Assembly: GCA_033854175.1 (NCBI GenBank)
Contig: JAWOKN010000030.1
Span: forward strand, 1-64,000
DNA length: 64,000 bases
Origin: DATKPE01 sp033854175
Lineage (GTDB): Bacteria; Bacteroidota; Ignavibacteria; UBA10030; SZUA-254
Reading direction: 5' to 3'
This document shows positions 34,451 to 43,895 of the stretch, one piece after another. Both the position numbers and the translations under genes were made by a program. Numbering within the stretch: the stretch's first letter is position 1; every line of letters starts with the position of its first letter. Under the pieces are notes generated by a model. It did not search any database. It had not been told where the DNA came from and saw nothing but the letters and a program-made list of their open reading frames with translations.

Positions 34451-34660
34451 ATGCTGAAAGTGAAGCAAAAAGCAAAGGTGATCGGCATTGTCATTACCAG
34501 CTGTCCGGTATGCGGAAATCCGATTAATTTTGATCGACAGGTGACTAAGGTTTGTGCTTATTGCGAGGAAATGGTGCATATCGATCTCGATAAGGTGGAA
34601 GTTTCTCTACACGGACCAGTGACCCAAGAGAACAAACGGATGAAAATAAGCATGAATTAG
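34451..34660 (+). CDS. Small zinc-ribbon protein
   Basis: A 69-residue protein with two CxxC knuckles, SCPVCGNPINF and KVCAYCEEMVHI, 15 residues apart, enough for one structural zinc ribbon, and a basic C-terminus (NKRMKISMN). I do not recognise a family. An AAAGGA lies directly against the ATG at 34451, so translation may instead start at the in-frame GTG at 34460, where the spacing is 9 nt. A promoter and a strong terminator bracket it as a single-gene unit next to the suf operon. A link with Fe-S or metal balance is possible but unproven. Confidence 0.72.
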   Translation: MLKVKQKAKVIGIVITSCPVCGNPINFDRQVTKVCAYCEEMVHIDLDKVEVSLHGPVTQENKRMKISMN

Positions 34661-34685
34661 TCGGCAGCCAATGATATGATACATT

Positions 34686-34713
34686 AAAGATTCCGCATTG
34701 CGGAATCTTTTTT
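34686..34713 (+). terminator. Rho-independent terminator
   Basis: Perfect 11-bp stem AAAGATTCCGC / GCGGAATCTTT (34686-34696, 34700-34710) with a 3-nt loop, running into TTTTTT. It ends the zinc-ribbon transcript before the suf operon. Confidence 0.85.
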
Positions 34714-34757
34714 GACTCAAAACCGGACTTTTTCGGTCGTATTTTCAAAACCTGACA

Positions 34758-35165
34758 ATGTTTCAGTTATCAAAAAAGGTCGAATATGCCATTATTGCGC
34801 TGAGGTTTATGGCCTCGGGTGGTCGGGGGCGTATATATACGACAAAGGAGATAGCAGACAGGAATCAGCTCTCGTATGAGCTCCTGGCCAAAATCATGCA
34901 AAAATTGGCACGCAAAGGGTTTATCACCTCCCAGCAGGGAGTACACGGGGGATATATTCTTGCCCGTGAGGCGAGTGAAGTCAAAATATCGGCTGTCATA
35001 AACGCCATTGAAGGGAAAAATGTTGTAACGATCATTCAGTGCGAAGCCAGTACGCCTGAAGATTGCAGTATTCACACCACCTGTACGATCAAAAATCCCC
35101 TCGTGAAGCTTCAGACGAGCATCAACAAGGTTTTTGACGAGCTGACCATCATGGAGATGGTGTGA
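34758..35165 (+). CDS. Rrf2-family transcriptional regulator, probably Fe-S sensing
   Basis: A 135-residue Rrf2/IscR-type repressor. The N-terminal winged helix (SKKVEYAIIALRFMAS, TTKEIADRNQLSYELLAKIMQKLARKGFI, GVHGGYILAR) is complete. Three cysteines in CEASTPEDCSIHTTC fit the Fe-S cluster loop of IscR and its relatives. It is the first gene of the suf operon and overlaps the cysteine desulfurase by 4 nt, so feedback control of Fe-S cluster assembly is the natural inference. No clear -35/-10 pair is seen upstream; the short region 34714-34757 has CGG repeats that could be its operator. Confidence 0.9.
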   Translation: MFQLSKKVEYAIIALRFMASGGRGRIYTTKEIADRNQLSYELLAKIMQKLARKGFITSQQGVHGGYILAREASEVKISAVINAIEGKNVVTIIQCEASTPEDCSIHTTCTIKNPLVKLQTSINKVFDELTIMEMV

Positions 35166-36373
35166 TGAAACTTCCCGTCTATATGGATTACCAGGCGACG
35201 ACCCCGGTCGATCCGCGGGTTCTGGAATCGATGCTCCCGTATTTCACTGAAAAATTCGGTAATCCCGCAAGCCGTCAGCACGGATTCGGATGGGAAGCCG
35301 AACATGCCGTCGACCGCGCGCGGTCACGGATCGCGGAGAATCTTCACGCGGAACCGCGTGAAATTATTTTTACAAGCGGCGCGACCGAGTCGAACAATCT
35401 GGCGATCAAGGGGATTGCGGAAGCCCTGAAACGAAAGGGGAATCACATCATCACCGTTCAAACGGAGCACAAGTCCGTACTGGACGTCTGTAAAAAGCTC
35501 GAGCGCAACGGTTTCGATGTCACCTATCTGCCGGTCGATGAATCCGGGTTGGTCGATCTCTCGCATCTTACGGCTGCCATGACGCCGAAGACGCTCCTGG
35601 TGACAGTAATGATGGCCAATAACGAGATCGGAACGGTTCAGGACATACCGGCCATAGGGAGGGTCTGTCATGAGCGGAATATTCTTTTTCACACCGACGC
35701 GACGCAGGCGGTCGGGAAAATTCAGGTCGACGTCCGGGACCTGCAGTGTGACCTTGTATCCTTTTCCGGTCATAAAATCTACGGACCCAAGGGCACCGGC
35801 GTGTTGTATGTTCGGAGCGGACAGCCGAAGATTCACCTCACGGCCCAGATGGACGGCGGTGGGCATGAACGGAACCTCCGGTCGGGGACGTTAAACGTTC
35901 CGGGAATCGTGGGGATTGCCCGGGCGCTGGAGATTGCGGCGGCTGAAATGGCGTCGGAATCCGTGCGGCTCGGTACCTTGAGGGATAAAATGTGGAACAC
36001 GTTCCGGGACCGCCTGGACGAGGTCTATCTGAACGGTCATCCGCAGAACCGTCTGCCGAACAACCTGAACGTGAGTTTTCTGCATGTCGAGGACAATGTG
36101 CTGATGATGAACATCAAGGATATTGCCGTCTCGACCGGTTCGGCCTGTACGACGGCGAGCCCTGAACCCTCGCATGTGCTGCACGCCCTGAAGGTCGGGG
36201 CGGCGCGCGAACAATCGGCGCTGCGGTTTGGTCTCGGCAGATTCACCACTGCCGAGGAAGTGGACTACGTGATCGACCGGGTGGTCACGAATGTGCGATC
36301 GCTCCGTGCGGCAAGCCCGTCCTATCAGGCTCATTCCCGGGAATACAACAACGAAAAGGTGAGACAAGTATGA
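35162..36373 (+). CDS. iscS: Cysteine desulfurase, IscS/NifS type
   Basis: A 403-residue PLP enzyme that takes sulfur from cysteine. Landmarks: YMDYQATTPVDPRVLESM, FTSGATESNNLAIKG, QTEHKSVLD, HTDATQAVGK, the PLP lysine in FSGHKIYGPKGTG and the persulfide cysteine in STGSACTTASPEPSHVL. The group I (IscS/NifS) loop is present. It overlaps the Rrf2 gene and the 97-residue gene by 4 nt each. A second desulfurase of the SufS type lies in the same operon, so the two may serve different acceptors, for example tRNA thiolation versus cluster assembly. Confidence 0.93.
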   Translation: MMKLPVYMDYQATTPVDPRVLESMLPYFTEKFGNPASRQHGFGWEAEHAVDRARSRIAENLHAEPREIIFTSGATESNNLAIKGIAEALKRKGNHIITVQTEHKSVLDVCKKLERNGFDVTYLPVDESGLVDLSHLTAAMTPKTLLVTVMMANNEIGTVQDIPAIGRVCHERNILFHTDATQAVGKIQVDVRDLQCDLVSFSGHKIYGPKGTGVLYVRSGQPKIHLTAQMDGGGHERNLRSGTLNVPGIVGIARALEIAAAEMASESVRLGTLRDKMWNTFRDRLDEVYLNGHPQNRLPNNLNVSFLHVEDNVLMMNIKDIAVSTGSACTTASPEPSHVLHALKVGAAREQSALRFGLGRFTTAEEVDYVIDRVVTNVRSLRAASPSYQAHSREYNNEKVRQV

Positions 36374-36663
36374 AACCGGCGGACATGATTCTCAGCAATC
36401 AGAAGGAATTCTTAAAATACCTGAAATCAAAATTTGTCCTGATCCACCTGTCGAACATTTTTTTCAGGGATCTGCATTTCGGTGTCATGGCCTATCTCCG
36501 CGATCACGGGGTGCGGGTGAAATACAGTGTCGGTGATCTGGTGACGCGCGAGGTAGCCGCAGGGATGGAACAAAGCGGCATCCTGAAAAAAATTGACCAT
36601 CAGTCATGGCTGCTCCTCTACCCGGAGTTCGCATTGCCGAGAGTGGAGAAGAAAGCCTCCTGA
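36370..36663 (+). CDS. Unknown 97-residue protein inside the suf operon
   Basis: A small soluble protein without cysteines. It has an alpha-rich start (SNQKEFLKYLKSKFVLIHLSNIFFRDLHFGVMAYLRDHG) and then a turn and helix that could form a winged helix (VKYSVGDLVTREVAAGMEQSGILKKID, QSWLLLYPEF). I do not recognise a family. It overlaps the desulfurase gene by 4 nt and precedes sufB by 26 nt, so it is made with both. A scaffold, a regulator or a desulfurase partner are all possible. Confidence 0.7.
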   Translation: MKPADMILSNQKEFLKYLKSKFVLIHLSNIFFRDLHFGVMAYLRDHGVRVKYSVGDLVTREVAAGMEQSGILKKIDHQSWLLLYPEFALPRVEKKAS

Positions 36664-36689
36664 CATCGTGAAAGGATTCTGGAAATCCC

Positions 36690-38147
<1,458 letters not shown>

Positions 38148-38180
38148 ACGGAATCATCATGAACAAGGAATATCCTTCAT

Positions 38181-38945
38181 ATGCTTGAGATCAAAAACTT
38201 ACATGCGTCGGTCGACGGGAATGAAATTCTCAGGGGTGTCAATCTGCGGATTGACGCCGGGGAGGTCCATGCGATCATGGGACCGAACGGTTCCGGGAAG
38301 AGCACACTGGCTCAGGTTCTCGCCGGTCGGGATACGTATCATGTCACCGGGGGGACGGTGGTGTATGAAGGGAAGGATCTCCTGGCGATGCCGCCCGAAG
38401 AGCGCGCCTGGCGGGGGCTTTTCCTTGCATTCCAGTACCCCGTCGAGATTCCGGGGGTCAACAACACCTATTTTCTGAAATCCGCGCTGAACGCGGTCAG
38501 GAAGTACCGCGGGGAGGAGGAGCTTGACGCGATAGAATTCCTGAAAATCGTCAAGCAGAAAGCCGCCCTGATGGAAATGGAGGATTCACTCCTCAGCCGT
38601 CCCGTCAATCAGGGTTTCTCCGGTGGTGAGAAGAAACGAAACGAAATTTTTCAGATGGCGATTCTCGAGCCGAAGCTCGCCATTCTGGATGAAACCGACT
38701 CCGGTCTGGACATCGACGCTCTCAGGACCGTCGCCGACGGTGTCAACAAACTGCGGAAACCCGACCGTGCGGTCCTTGTCGTGACGCATTATCAGCGGCT
38801 GCTGAATTACATCGTGCCGGACGTGGTCCATGTCCTTGTGGACGGCAGGATCGTGAAATCGGGGACAAAGGAGCTCGCGCTTGAGCTTGAGGCCAAAGGG
38901 TACGACTGGCTCCGCGAGGAGTCCGAAACGGTCCATGCAGGATGA
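38181..38945 (+). CDS. sufC: Fe-S cluster assembly ATPase SufC
   Basis: A 254-residue ABC-type ATPase of the cytosol. Walker A is GPNGSGKSTLAQVL, the Q-loop AFQYPVEIPGV is characteristic of SufC, the signature is NQGFSGGEKKRNEIFQM and Walker B is LAILDETDSGLDIDAL. It powers conformational change in the SufB-SufD scaffold. It lies 33 nt after sufB and 16 nt before sufD. Confidence 0.96.
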   Translation: MLEIKNLHASVDGNEILRGVNLRIDAGEVHAIMGPNGSGKSTLAQVLAGRDTYHVTGGTVVYEGKDLLAMPPEERAWRGLFLAFQYPVEIPGVNNTYFLKSALNAVRKYRGEEELDAIEFLKIVKQKAALMEMEDSLLSRPVNQGFSGGEKKRNEIFQMAILEPKLAILDETDSGLDIDALRTVADGVNKLRKPDRAVLVVTHYQRLLNYIVPDVVHVLVDGRIVKSGTKELALELEAKGYDWLREESETVHAG

Positions 38946-38961
38946 ATTGACGGAGACGGAG

Positions 38962-40302
38962 ATGCAAACATTGGAACAACAGCGAGACTGGTACCTTTCA
39001 CTTTTCCGGAAGTTTGAAAAAAGCCTGAATGGTGAAGCCGCCGATCCGTTTCACGCGCGTCGCAGGGAAGCCCTCGAGCGATTTTCCGAACGGGGTTTTC
39101 CGACGGTTCGTGACGAGGAGTGGAGGTATACGGATGTTTCACCGCTTGCCTCAATCCCCTTCGAACCCGTACTCGAATACTCGGGAACGGGTCTGAAACC
39201 CGGGATGGTCGAGGACCATTCTCTCGGTCTGCGGAACAGTGTCGTGCTTGTGGACGGATTTTTTTCGCGTGAGTTATCGAAACCCCTCAGCCTTCCCCCC
39301 GGAGTCCGCGTGGAAAGCCTCTCCGCGGCTGTCAAAAGCACTCCGCGGGATGTCGAACCGTTCCTGGGGCGTCTCGCGGCGCGCGCGATGAACCCCTTTG
39401 CGGCACTGGCGAACGCTTTTTTGCGCGACGGTGTGGTGGTGTTTGTCCCCGACAACACGGTTATGGACGAACCCGTTCATCTTCTATCGCTGGCGACCTC
39501 CCGGCCGGGACCGTTCGTCATTCATCCGAGGATCCTCATCGTGGTCGGGAACAACGCGCAGTTCTCTCTCCTCGAAAGCCATGTCGGGGTGGGAGACAAT
39601 GTCTATTTTACCAATGCCGCAACGGACTTTTTTATCGGCGAAAACTCCGTCGTTGAGCATGACAAACTCCAGATGGAAAGTTTGCAGGCCTATCATATCT
39701 CGACGGTTTCCATGCATCAGAGCCGCACGAGCACGATGATTTCGAACAATATTGCCCTCGGGGGCAGATTGACGCGGAATGATATCGGGGTGGTGCTTGA
39801 CGGCGAGGGGTCCGAGGCGACCCTCAACGGACTGTATCTCGGAACGGGGGAGAGGCTGATCGACAACCATACGGCGATTGAGCATGCCCAGCCCCACTGC
39901 AACAGTCACGAGCTCTACAAGGGGATTCTGTCGGGCAAATCGCGGGGTGTTTTTAACGGAAAAATCTTTGTCCGGAAGGATGCGCAGAAGACCGATGCGA
40001 AACAGACGAACAAGAACCTGATATTATCCGATGACGCATCCATTGACACGAAACCCCAGCTGGAGATATTCGCAAACGACGTCAAATGCACACATGGGGC
40101 GACCATCGGTCAGCTGGATGAAGAAGCCCTGTTTTATCTCCGATCGCGAGGCATCTCCACAGGCGATGCCAGAACCATGCTGATCTACGCCTTCGCCAGT
40201 GATGTCATCGACCGTATTTCAAAGACATCCCTTCGCGGGCGGCTTCATGGCCTTCTGCACCGGCAGCTTGAAGCGGAAGGCACAATCACGGAACGACGAT
40301 GA
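38962..40302 (+). CDS. sufD: Fe-S cluster assembly protein SufD
   Basis: A 446-residue SufD, paralogue of SufB and its partner. It shows DEEWRYTDVSPLA, the beta-helix region, LTRNDIGVVLDGEGSEATLNGLYL, HSHELYKGIL-type block (CNSHELYKGILSGKSRGVFNGKI) and HGATIGQLDEEALFYLRSRGIS near the C-terminus, all characteristic. The Met at 38962 is preferred because GGAG lies 6 nt upstream; an in-frame Met at 38935 lacks one. It overlaps sufS by 4 nt. Confidence 0.94.
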   Translation: MQTLEQQRDWYLSLFRKFEKSLNGEAADPFHARRREALERFSERGFPTVRDEEWRYTDVSPLASIPFEPVLEYSGTGLKPGMVEDHSLGLRNSVVLVDGFFSRELSKPLSLPPGVRVESLSAAVKSTPRDVEPFLGRLAARAMNPFAALANAFLRDGVVVFVPDNTVMDEPVHLLSLATSRPGPFVIHPRILIVVGNNAQFSLLESHVGVGDNVYFTNAATDFFIGENSVVEHDKLQMESLQAYHISTVSMHQSRTSTMISNNIALGGRLTRNDIGVVLDGEGSEATLNGLYLGTGERLIDNHTAIEHAQPHCNSHELYKGILSGKSRGVFNGKIFVRKDAQKTDAKQTNKNLILSDDASIDTKPQLEIFANDVKCTHGATIGQLDEEALFYLRSRGISTGDARTMLIYAFASDVIDRISKTSLRGRLHGLLHRQLEAEGTITERR

Positions 40303-41561
40303 AGAACGGATCACCCATCACCGTTTCCTCCCCCCTTGTGAAATCCTTCGACGCGTCGGCGCTCAGGAATGATTTTCCGATTCTGAAGCAGCTCGTGAAC
40401 GGCAAGCCGCTTGTCTATCTTGACAATGCGGCCACGAGTCAGAAACCGCAGATGGTCATCGACGCCATGAACAGGTACTATCTCGAGGAGAACTCCAACA
40501 TCCATCGCGGCGTGCACTATTTGAGCGACAAGGCGACGCAGTCGTACGAGGCTGCGCGGGTGAAAATCCAGCGTTTCATCAATGCATCGCATGCGAAGGA
40601 GATTATTTTCGTCCGCGGCACGACCGAAGCCATCAACCTCGTTGCGAGCAGCTACGGGAGGACGCATTTTGGCAGGGATGACGAGATCATCGTCTCGGCG
40701 ATGGAACATCATTCGAACCTTGTGCCGTGGCAAATCATCGCCGAGATGACCGGCGCTGTTCTGCGGATTATCCCCATGAACGACCGTGGCGAGCTGTTCA
40801 TCGATAAATTTGAGAAGATGCTGAATCCGCGGACAAAATTTGTCTCTGTCGTCCATGTATCGAACGTCCTCGGGACGCTGAATCCCGTCAAGGACATCAT
40901 CCGCCTGTCTCATGAGCACGGGGTGCCCGTTCTGATTGACGGTGCTCAGGCAGTCGCGCACATGAGGGTTGATGTCCGTGATCTCGATTGCGACTTTTAC
41001 GCCTTCTCGGGGCATAAAATGTTCGGTCCGACCGGTGTCGGGGTATTGTACGGGAAGGCCGGACTCCTTGATGCGATGCCGCCGTATCAGGGCGGGGGGG
41101 ACATGATTAAATCGGTGACATACCATAAAACGATCTACAACGACCTGCCGAACAAGTTCGAAGCCGGAACCCCGAATATCGTCGGGGGAGTCGGTCTCGG
41201 CGCGACGATTGATTATCTGCATTCAATCGACTTCGAGGACGTGGCGGTCTACGAACATGATTTGCTCGAGTATGCGACGGAACGGCTCCTGGAGATCAAG
41301 GGTTTGAAAATCATCGGTACGGCGGCGGAGAAAGCCAGCGTGATTTCCTTCATCCTCGAGGGGATCCATCCGCACGACATCGGGACCATCCTCGACGACG
41401 ACGGCATTGCGATTCGCACCGGCCATCACTGCGCCCAGCCCGTCATGCAGTGTTTCGGCATTCCCGCCACGGCCCGGGCCTCGCTTGCACTCTATAACGT
41501 CAGGGAGGAAATTGATGCTCTGGTCAGGGGGATTCACAACGTCATCAGGGTATTTTCATAA
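40299..41561 (+). CDS. sufS: Cysteine desulfurase, SufS type
   Basis: A 420-residue group II cysteine desulfurase. Landmarks: RNDFPILKQLVNGKPLVYLDNAATSQKP, NIHRGVHYLSDKAT, IIVSAMEHHSNLVPWQ, the PLP lysine in FSGHKMFGPTGVGVLYGK and the persulfide cysteine in RTGHHCAQPVM. It passes sulfur to SufU, whose gene follows with a 1-nt overlap (TAATG). This is the second desulfurase in the operon. Confidence 0.95.
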   Translation: MKNGSPITVSSPLVKSFDASALRNDFPILKQLVNGKPLVYLDNAATSQKPQMVIDAMNRYYLEENSNIHRGVHYLSDKATQSYEAARVKIQRFINASHAKEIIFVRGTTEAINLVASSYGRTHFGRDDEIIVSAMEHHSNLVPWQIIAEMTGAVLRIIPMNDRGELFIDKFEKMLNPRTKFVSVVHVSNVLGTLNPVKDIIRLSHEHGVPVLIDGAQAVAHMRVDVRDLDCDFYAFSGHKMFGPTGVGVLYGKAGLLDAMPPYQGGGDMIKSVTYHKTIYNDLPNKFEAGTPNIVGGVGLGATIDYLHSIDFEDVAVYEHDLLEYATERLLEIKGLKIIGTAAEKASVISFILEGIHPHDIGTILDDDGIAIRTGHHCAQPVMQCFGIPATARASLALYNVREEIDALVRGIHNVIRVFS

Positions 41562-42013
41562 TGACCGCGATCCACGAATTATACCAGGAAGTCATTCTCG
41601 ACCACAACAAGAGTCCGCGGAATTTCGGCCGTCTGGAGAATCCCGACCGGAAGGTGGACGGATACAATCCTTTGTGCGGCGATCATTTCACGATCTTCGT
41701 CAAACTCAGGGGGAATGTGATCGAGGATATCCGTTTCGAGGGTTCGGGCTGTGCAATATCCAAGGCCTCGGCATCGGTCATGTGTTCAACCGTCAAGGGG
41801 AAAACGATTGAAGAGGCGGAAAAGCTCTTTCAGATGTTCCACAGGCTTGTGACCGGGGATCCGGATTTTGCCGGCCAATTCAACGGATATGAGAAGATGG
41901 CCGCCTTCGCGGGAGTCTCCGAATTCCCTGCGCGGGTCAAATGTGCGACGCTCGCATGGCACACCCTTCATGCGGCGTTGGGAAGTGATCAGCACCGTGT
42001 CACGACGGAGTGA
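41561..42013 (+). CDS. sufU: Sulfur-transfer protein SufU
   Basis: A 150-residue SufU. The three cysteines and the Asp of the zinc site are in YNPLCGDHFTI, GSGCAISKASASVM and RVKCATLAWHTL, and the insert between the second and third cysteine (RLVTGDPDFAGQFNGYEKMAAFAGV) is typical of SufU rather than IscU. It takes persulfide sulfur from SufS. Start codon overlaps the sufS stop. Confidence 0.94.
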   Translation: MTAIHELYQEVILDHNKSPRNFGRLENPDRKVDGYNPLCGDHFTIFVKLRGNVIEDIRFEGSGCAISKASASVMCSTVKGKTIEEAEKLFQMFHRLVTGDPDFAGQFNGYEKMAAFAGVSEFPARVKCATLAWHTLHAALGSDQHRVTTE

Positions 42014-42022
42014 GGTGATCCC

Positions 42023-42397
42023 ATGGAAGAACAGCAGTCACAGCAACAGCCGCCACAGCAGCCCGGAGCCCGGGTGTTGAGCTCGGTCGAACGAAGCGTC
42101 ATCGAGGCTCAGATCGTTGAGGCACTGCAGACATGTTACGACCCCGAGATACCCGTGAACATCTATGAAATGGGTCTCATCTATTCGGTCGCGGTCAGCG
42201 ACACCGGGAGCGTAGAAGTAAAAATGACGCTTACGACGCCGCACTGTCCTGCGGCGCAATCCCTTCCTCCGGAAGTACGTTCGAAGGTACGGGCGGTTCC
42301 CGGCGTCACGGATGCAAATGTCCTGGTTGTGTGGGATCCTCCGTGGAATCCCGGCATGATGAGCGAGGCAGCCAAACTTGAACTTGGAATAATGTAA
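42023..42397 (+). CDS. Metal-sulfur cluster assembly factor, SufT-like (DUF59/MIP18 fold)
   Basis: A 124-residue DUF59 protein. After a Gln/Pro-rich tail (QQSQQQPPQQPG) comes the family core: ALQTCYDPEIPVNIYEMGLIY with the conserved Cys, MTLTTPHCPAAQ, and VWDPPWNPGMMSEAAKLELG. Relatives (SufT, YitW, PaaD) help maturation of Fe-S proteins. It lies 9 nt after sufU. The Gln-rich N-terminus is unusual and may be disordered. Confidence 0.9.
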   Translation: MEEQQSQQQPPQQPGARVLSSVERSVIEAQIVEALQTCYDPEIPVNIYEMGLIYSVAVSDTGSVEVKMTLTTPHCPAAQSLPPEVRSKVRAVPGVTDANVLVVWDPPWNPGMMSEAAKLELGIM

Positions 42398-42409
42398 GGA
42401 ACAACACCA

Positions 42410-42778
42410 ATGTCGGACTCGGCAGCATTACCAAAACCTGAAGTGAAGGATGAAATTCGTTTGACGGAGAGAGCCGCCAGGCAGGTTCTGAAGATTAAGG
42501 CGGAGAACAATCTTCCTGAATCGAGCGCGCTCAGAATTGGCGTGAAGGGGGGCGGATGCTCGGGTCTGTCGTATGTTCTGGGATTCGATGCGGAAACCAA
42601 GCCCACCGATCTGCATTTTGAGCAGCATGGCGTGAAGATGACGGTCGATCCCAAGAGCATGTTCTTCCTCTCCGGTACGCAGCTCGACTATGAGGATGGA
42701 TTGAACGGAAAGGGTTTCGTGTTCAACAACCCGAAAGCGGTCCGCACCTGCGGGTGTGGAAATTCGTTCAGCGCCTGA
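42410..42778 (+). CDS. A-type iron-sulfur carrier (SufA/IscA/HesB family)
   Basis: A 122-residue A-type carrier with its three cluster cysteines in GGGCSGLSYVLGF and RTCGCGNSF. The core begins IRLTERAARQVLKIKAE and includes SMFFLSGTQLDYEDGLNGKGFVFNNPKA. It would accept [2Fe-2S] or [4Fe-4S] clusters from SufBCD and deliver them to client enzymes. It is the last suf gene, 12 nt after the SufT-like gene, followed by a GC-rich hairpin. Confidence 0.94.
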   Translation: MSDSAALPKPEVKDEIRLTERAARQVLKIKAENNLPESSALRIGVKGGGCSGLSYVLGFDAETKPTDLHFEQHGVKMTVDPKSMFFLSGTQLDYEDGLNGKGFVFNNPKAVRTCGCGNSFSA

Positions 42779-42790
42779 GGGATTCATCGG

Positions 42791-42805
42791 GCCCGGATAC
42801 CGGGC
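42791..42805 (+). terminator. GC-rich hairpin after the suf operon
   Basis: Arms GCCCGG and CCGGGC with a 3-nt loop, 12 nt after the last suf stop codon. There is no T-run, so it may only slow polymerase or protect the 3' end. Confidence 0.35.
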
Positions 42806-42907
42806 GGTGCGGCGAGAGTGCGGGATTCCGGTCGGGACTGCCGTCCCGCTCCCGGAGAGGACAACAAAAGTATAATTCACAATATCATGAATCAAAGGAG
42901 AGACGCT

Positions 42908-43510
42908 ATGTCATTCTCATTGCCTGATTTACCCTATGCGCATGAAGCCCTGGAGCCGTATATTGACAAAATGACGATGGAAATTCACCACGGAAAACAT
43001 CATGCCGCATATGTCACCAATCTCAATAAAGCGCTCGAAGGAAATCCCCTGGCTTCCAAGCCTCTTGAGGAAATCCTGAAGGGCGTTTCCAAGCTCCCCG
43101 CAGCCGTCAGGAACAACGGGGGCGGACACTGGAACCATTCCGCGTTCTGGAAATGGATGAAGCCGAAAGGGGGCGGACAGCCTTCTGGAGAGCTCGCGCA
43201 AGCGATCAGCAGGGATTTCGGTTCCTTCGACAAGTTCAAGGAACAGTTTTCCAACGCCGGCATAACCCGGTTTGGCTCGGGCTGGGCCTGGCTTGTCAAA
43301 CAGGACGGAAAGCTCGTCGTCGGCTCGACCCCGAACCAGGATAATCCGCTCATGGATGTATCCGATCTCAAGGGGACTCCGCTGCTCGGGCTGGACGTAT
43401 GGGAGCATGCGTATTATTTAAAATACCAGAACCGCAGGCCCGAGTATGTCGCGGCATTCTGGAACACGATCAACTGGGATGAGGTAGCAAGAAGGTACGC
43501 GGGCCGTTGA
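42908..43510 (+). CDS. Superoxide dismutase, Fe/Mn type
   Basis: A 200-residue cytosolic superoxide dismutase. The four metal ligands are visible: HHGKHHAAYV (His), GGGHWNHSAFW (His), and LGLDVWEHAYYLKYQNRRPEYV (Asp and His). The start at 42908 is set by AAAGGAGAG 7 nt upstream; the open frame extends further upstream without support. A TATAAT (42871-42876) lies 32 nt upstream but its -35 is poor. Iron versus manganese use cannot be told from the sequence. Position behind suf fits a common oxidative-stress theme. Confidence 0.95.
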   Translation: MSFSLPDLPYAHEALEPYIDKMTMEIHHGKHHAAYVTNLNKALEGNPLASKPLEEILKGVSKLPAAVRNNGGGHWNHSAFWKWMKPKGGGQPSGELAQAISRDFGSFDKFKEQFSNAGITRFGSGWAWLVKQDGKLVVGSTPNQDNPLMDVSDLKGTPLLGLDVWEHAYYLKYQNRRPEYVAAFWNTINWDEVARRYAGR

Positions 43511-43542
43511 GCGCCTCCCTGGAGAGATGATCTGGTATGACG

Positions 43543-43573
43543 AAGGCCGGTTCCAGTCCGGCCTTTTGATTTT
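43543..43573 (+). terminator. Rho-independent terminator after superoxide dismutase
   Basis: Perfect 8-bp stem AAGGCCGG / CCGGCCTT (43543-43550, 43558-43565) with a 7-nt loop, followed by TTGATTTT. Confidence 0.78.
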
Positions 43574-43690
43574 CCATTCTTCTCCGAGCGGGCGGGACGG
43601 GGGTGCCCGGCAATCCCCGGGCCGGAAGAGGGATTCAGAGATGAGCGCCCGGGATCCCAGGTTGTATGATCCCCTACGGTGGTTCGGTTC

Positions 43691-43719
43691 TTGATTTGGA
43701 TGGAAAAAATTTCTATTTT
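43691..43719 (+). promoter_or_regulatory. Promoter of the COX24-like peptide / folP operon
   Basis: TTGATT (43691-43696), a 17-bp spacer and TATTTT (43714-43719), 55 nt upstream of the small gene at 43775. Confidence 0.58.
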
Positions 43720-43774
43720 CCTGCGTTACACAGACAAACTCACCTAGACGGTATCGGTTAACGAAAGGGAATGC

Positions 43775-43873
43775 ATGAATAAAAAACTGAAGAATGTCCG
43801 GAAAAAGCACCGGAAGTCCATCCGCCGCATGAAGGCCAAACGCAAAGTCCAGATGGCATCGAAAAAACAATAA
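43775..43873 (+). CDS. Tiny basic COX24/AURKAIP1-like protein, probably ribosome-associated
   Basis: A 32-residue protein, too short for most gene finders, made almost wholly of Lys and Arg: it starts MNKKLKNVRKKHRKSIRR and ends KKQ. The pattern KKHRKSIRRMKAKRK is like the AURKAIP1/COX24 domain of mitochondrial mS38 and of small bacterial ribosomal proteins such as bS22, which sit near the decoding centre of the small subunit. A GAAAGGGA ribosome-binding site lies 4-5 nt upstream and a good promoter 55 nt upstream; folP starts 22 nt downstream. Family assignment rests on pattern and charge alone. Confidence 0.68.
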   Translation: MNKKLKNVRKKHRKSIRRMKAKRKVQMASKKQ

Positions 43874-43895
43874 TGGTCCAGAGGGTATCGTTCCG

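Noticed and set aside
42871..42876. Full promoter for superoxide dismutase
   Set aside because: A perfect TATAAT is present but the -35 region reads GCTCCC; not strong enough to list as a promoter.
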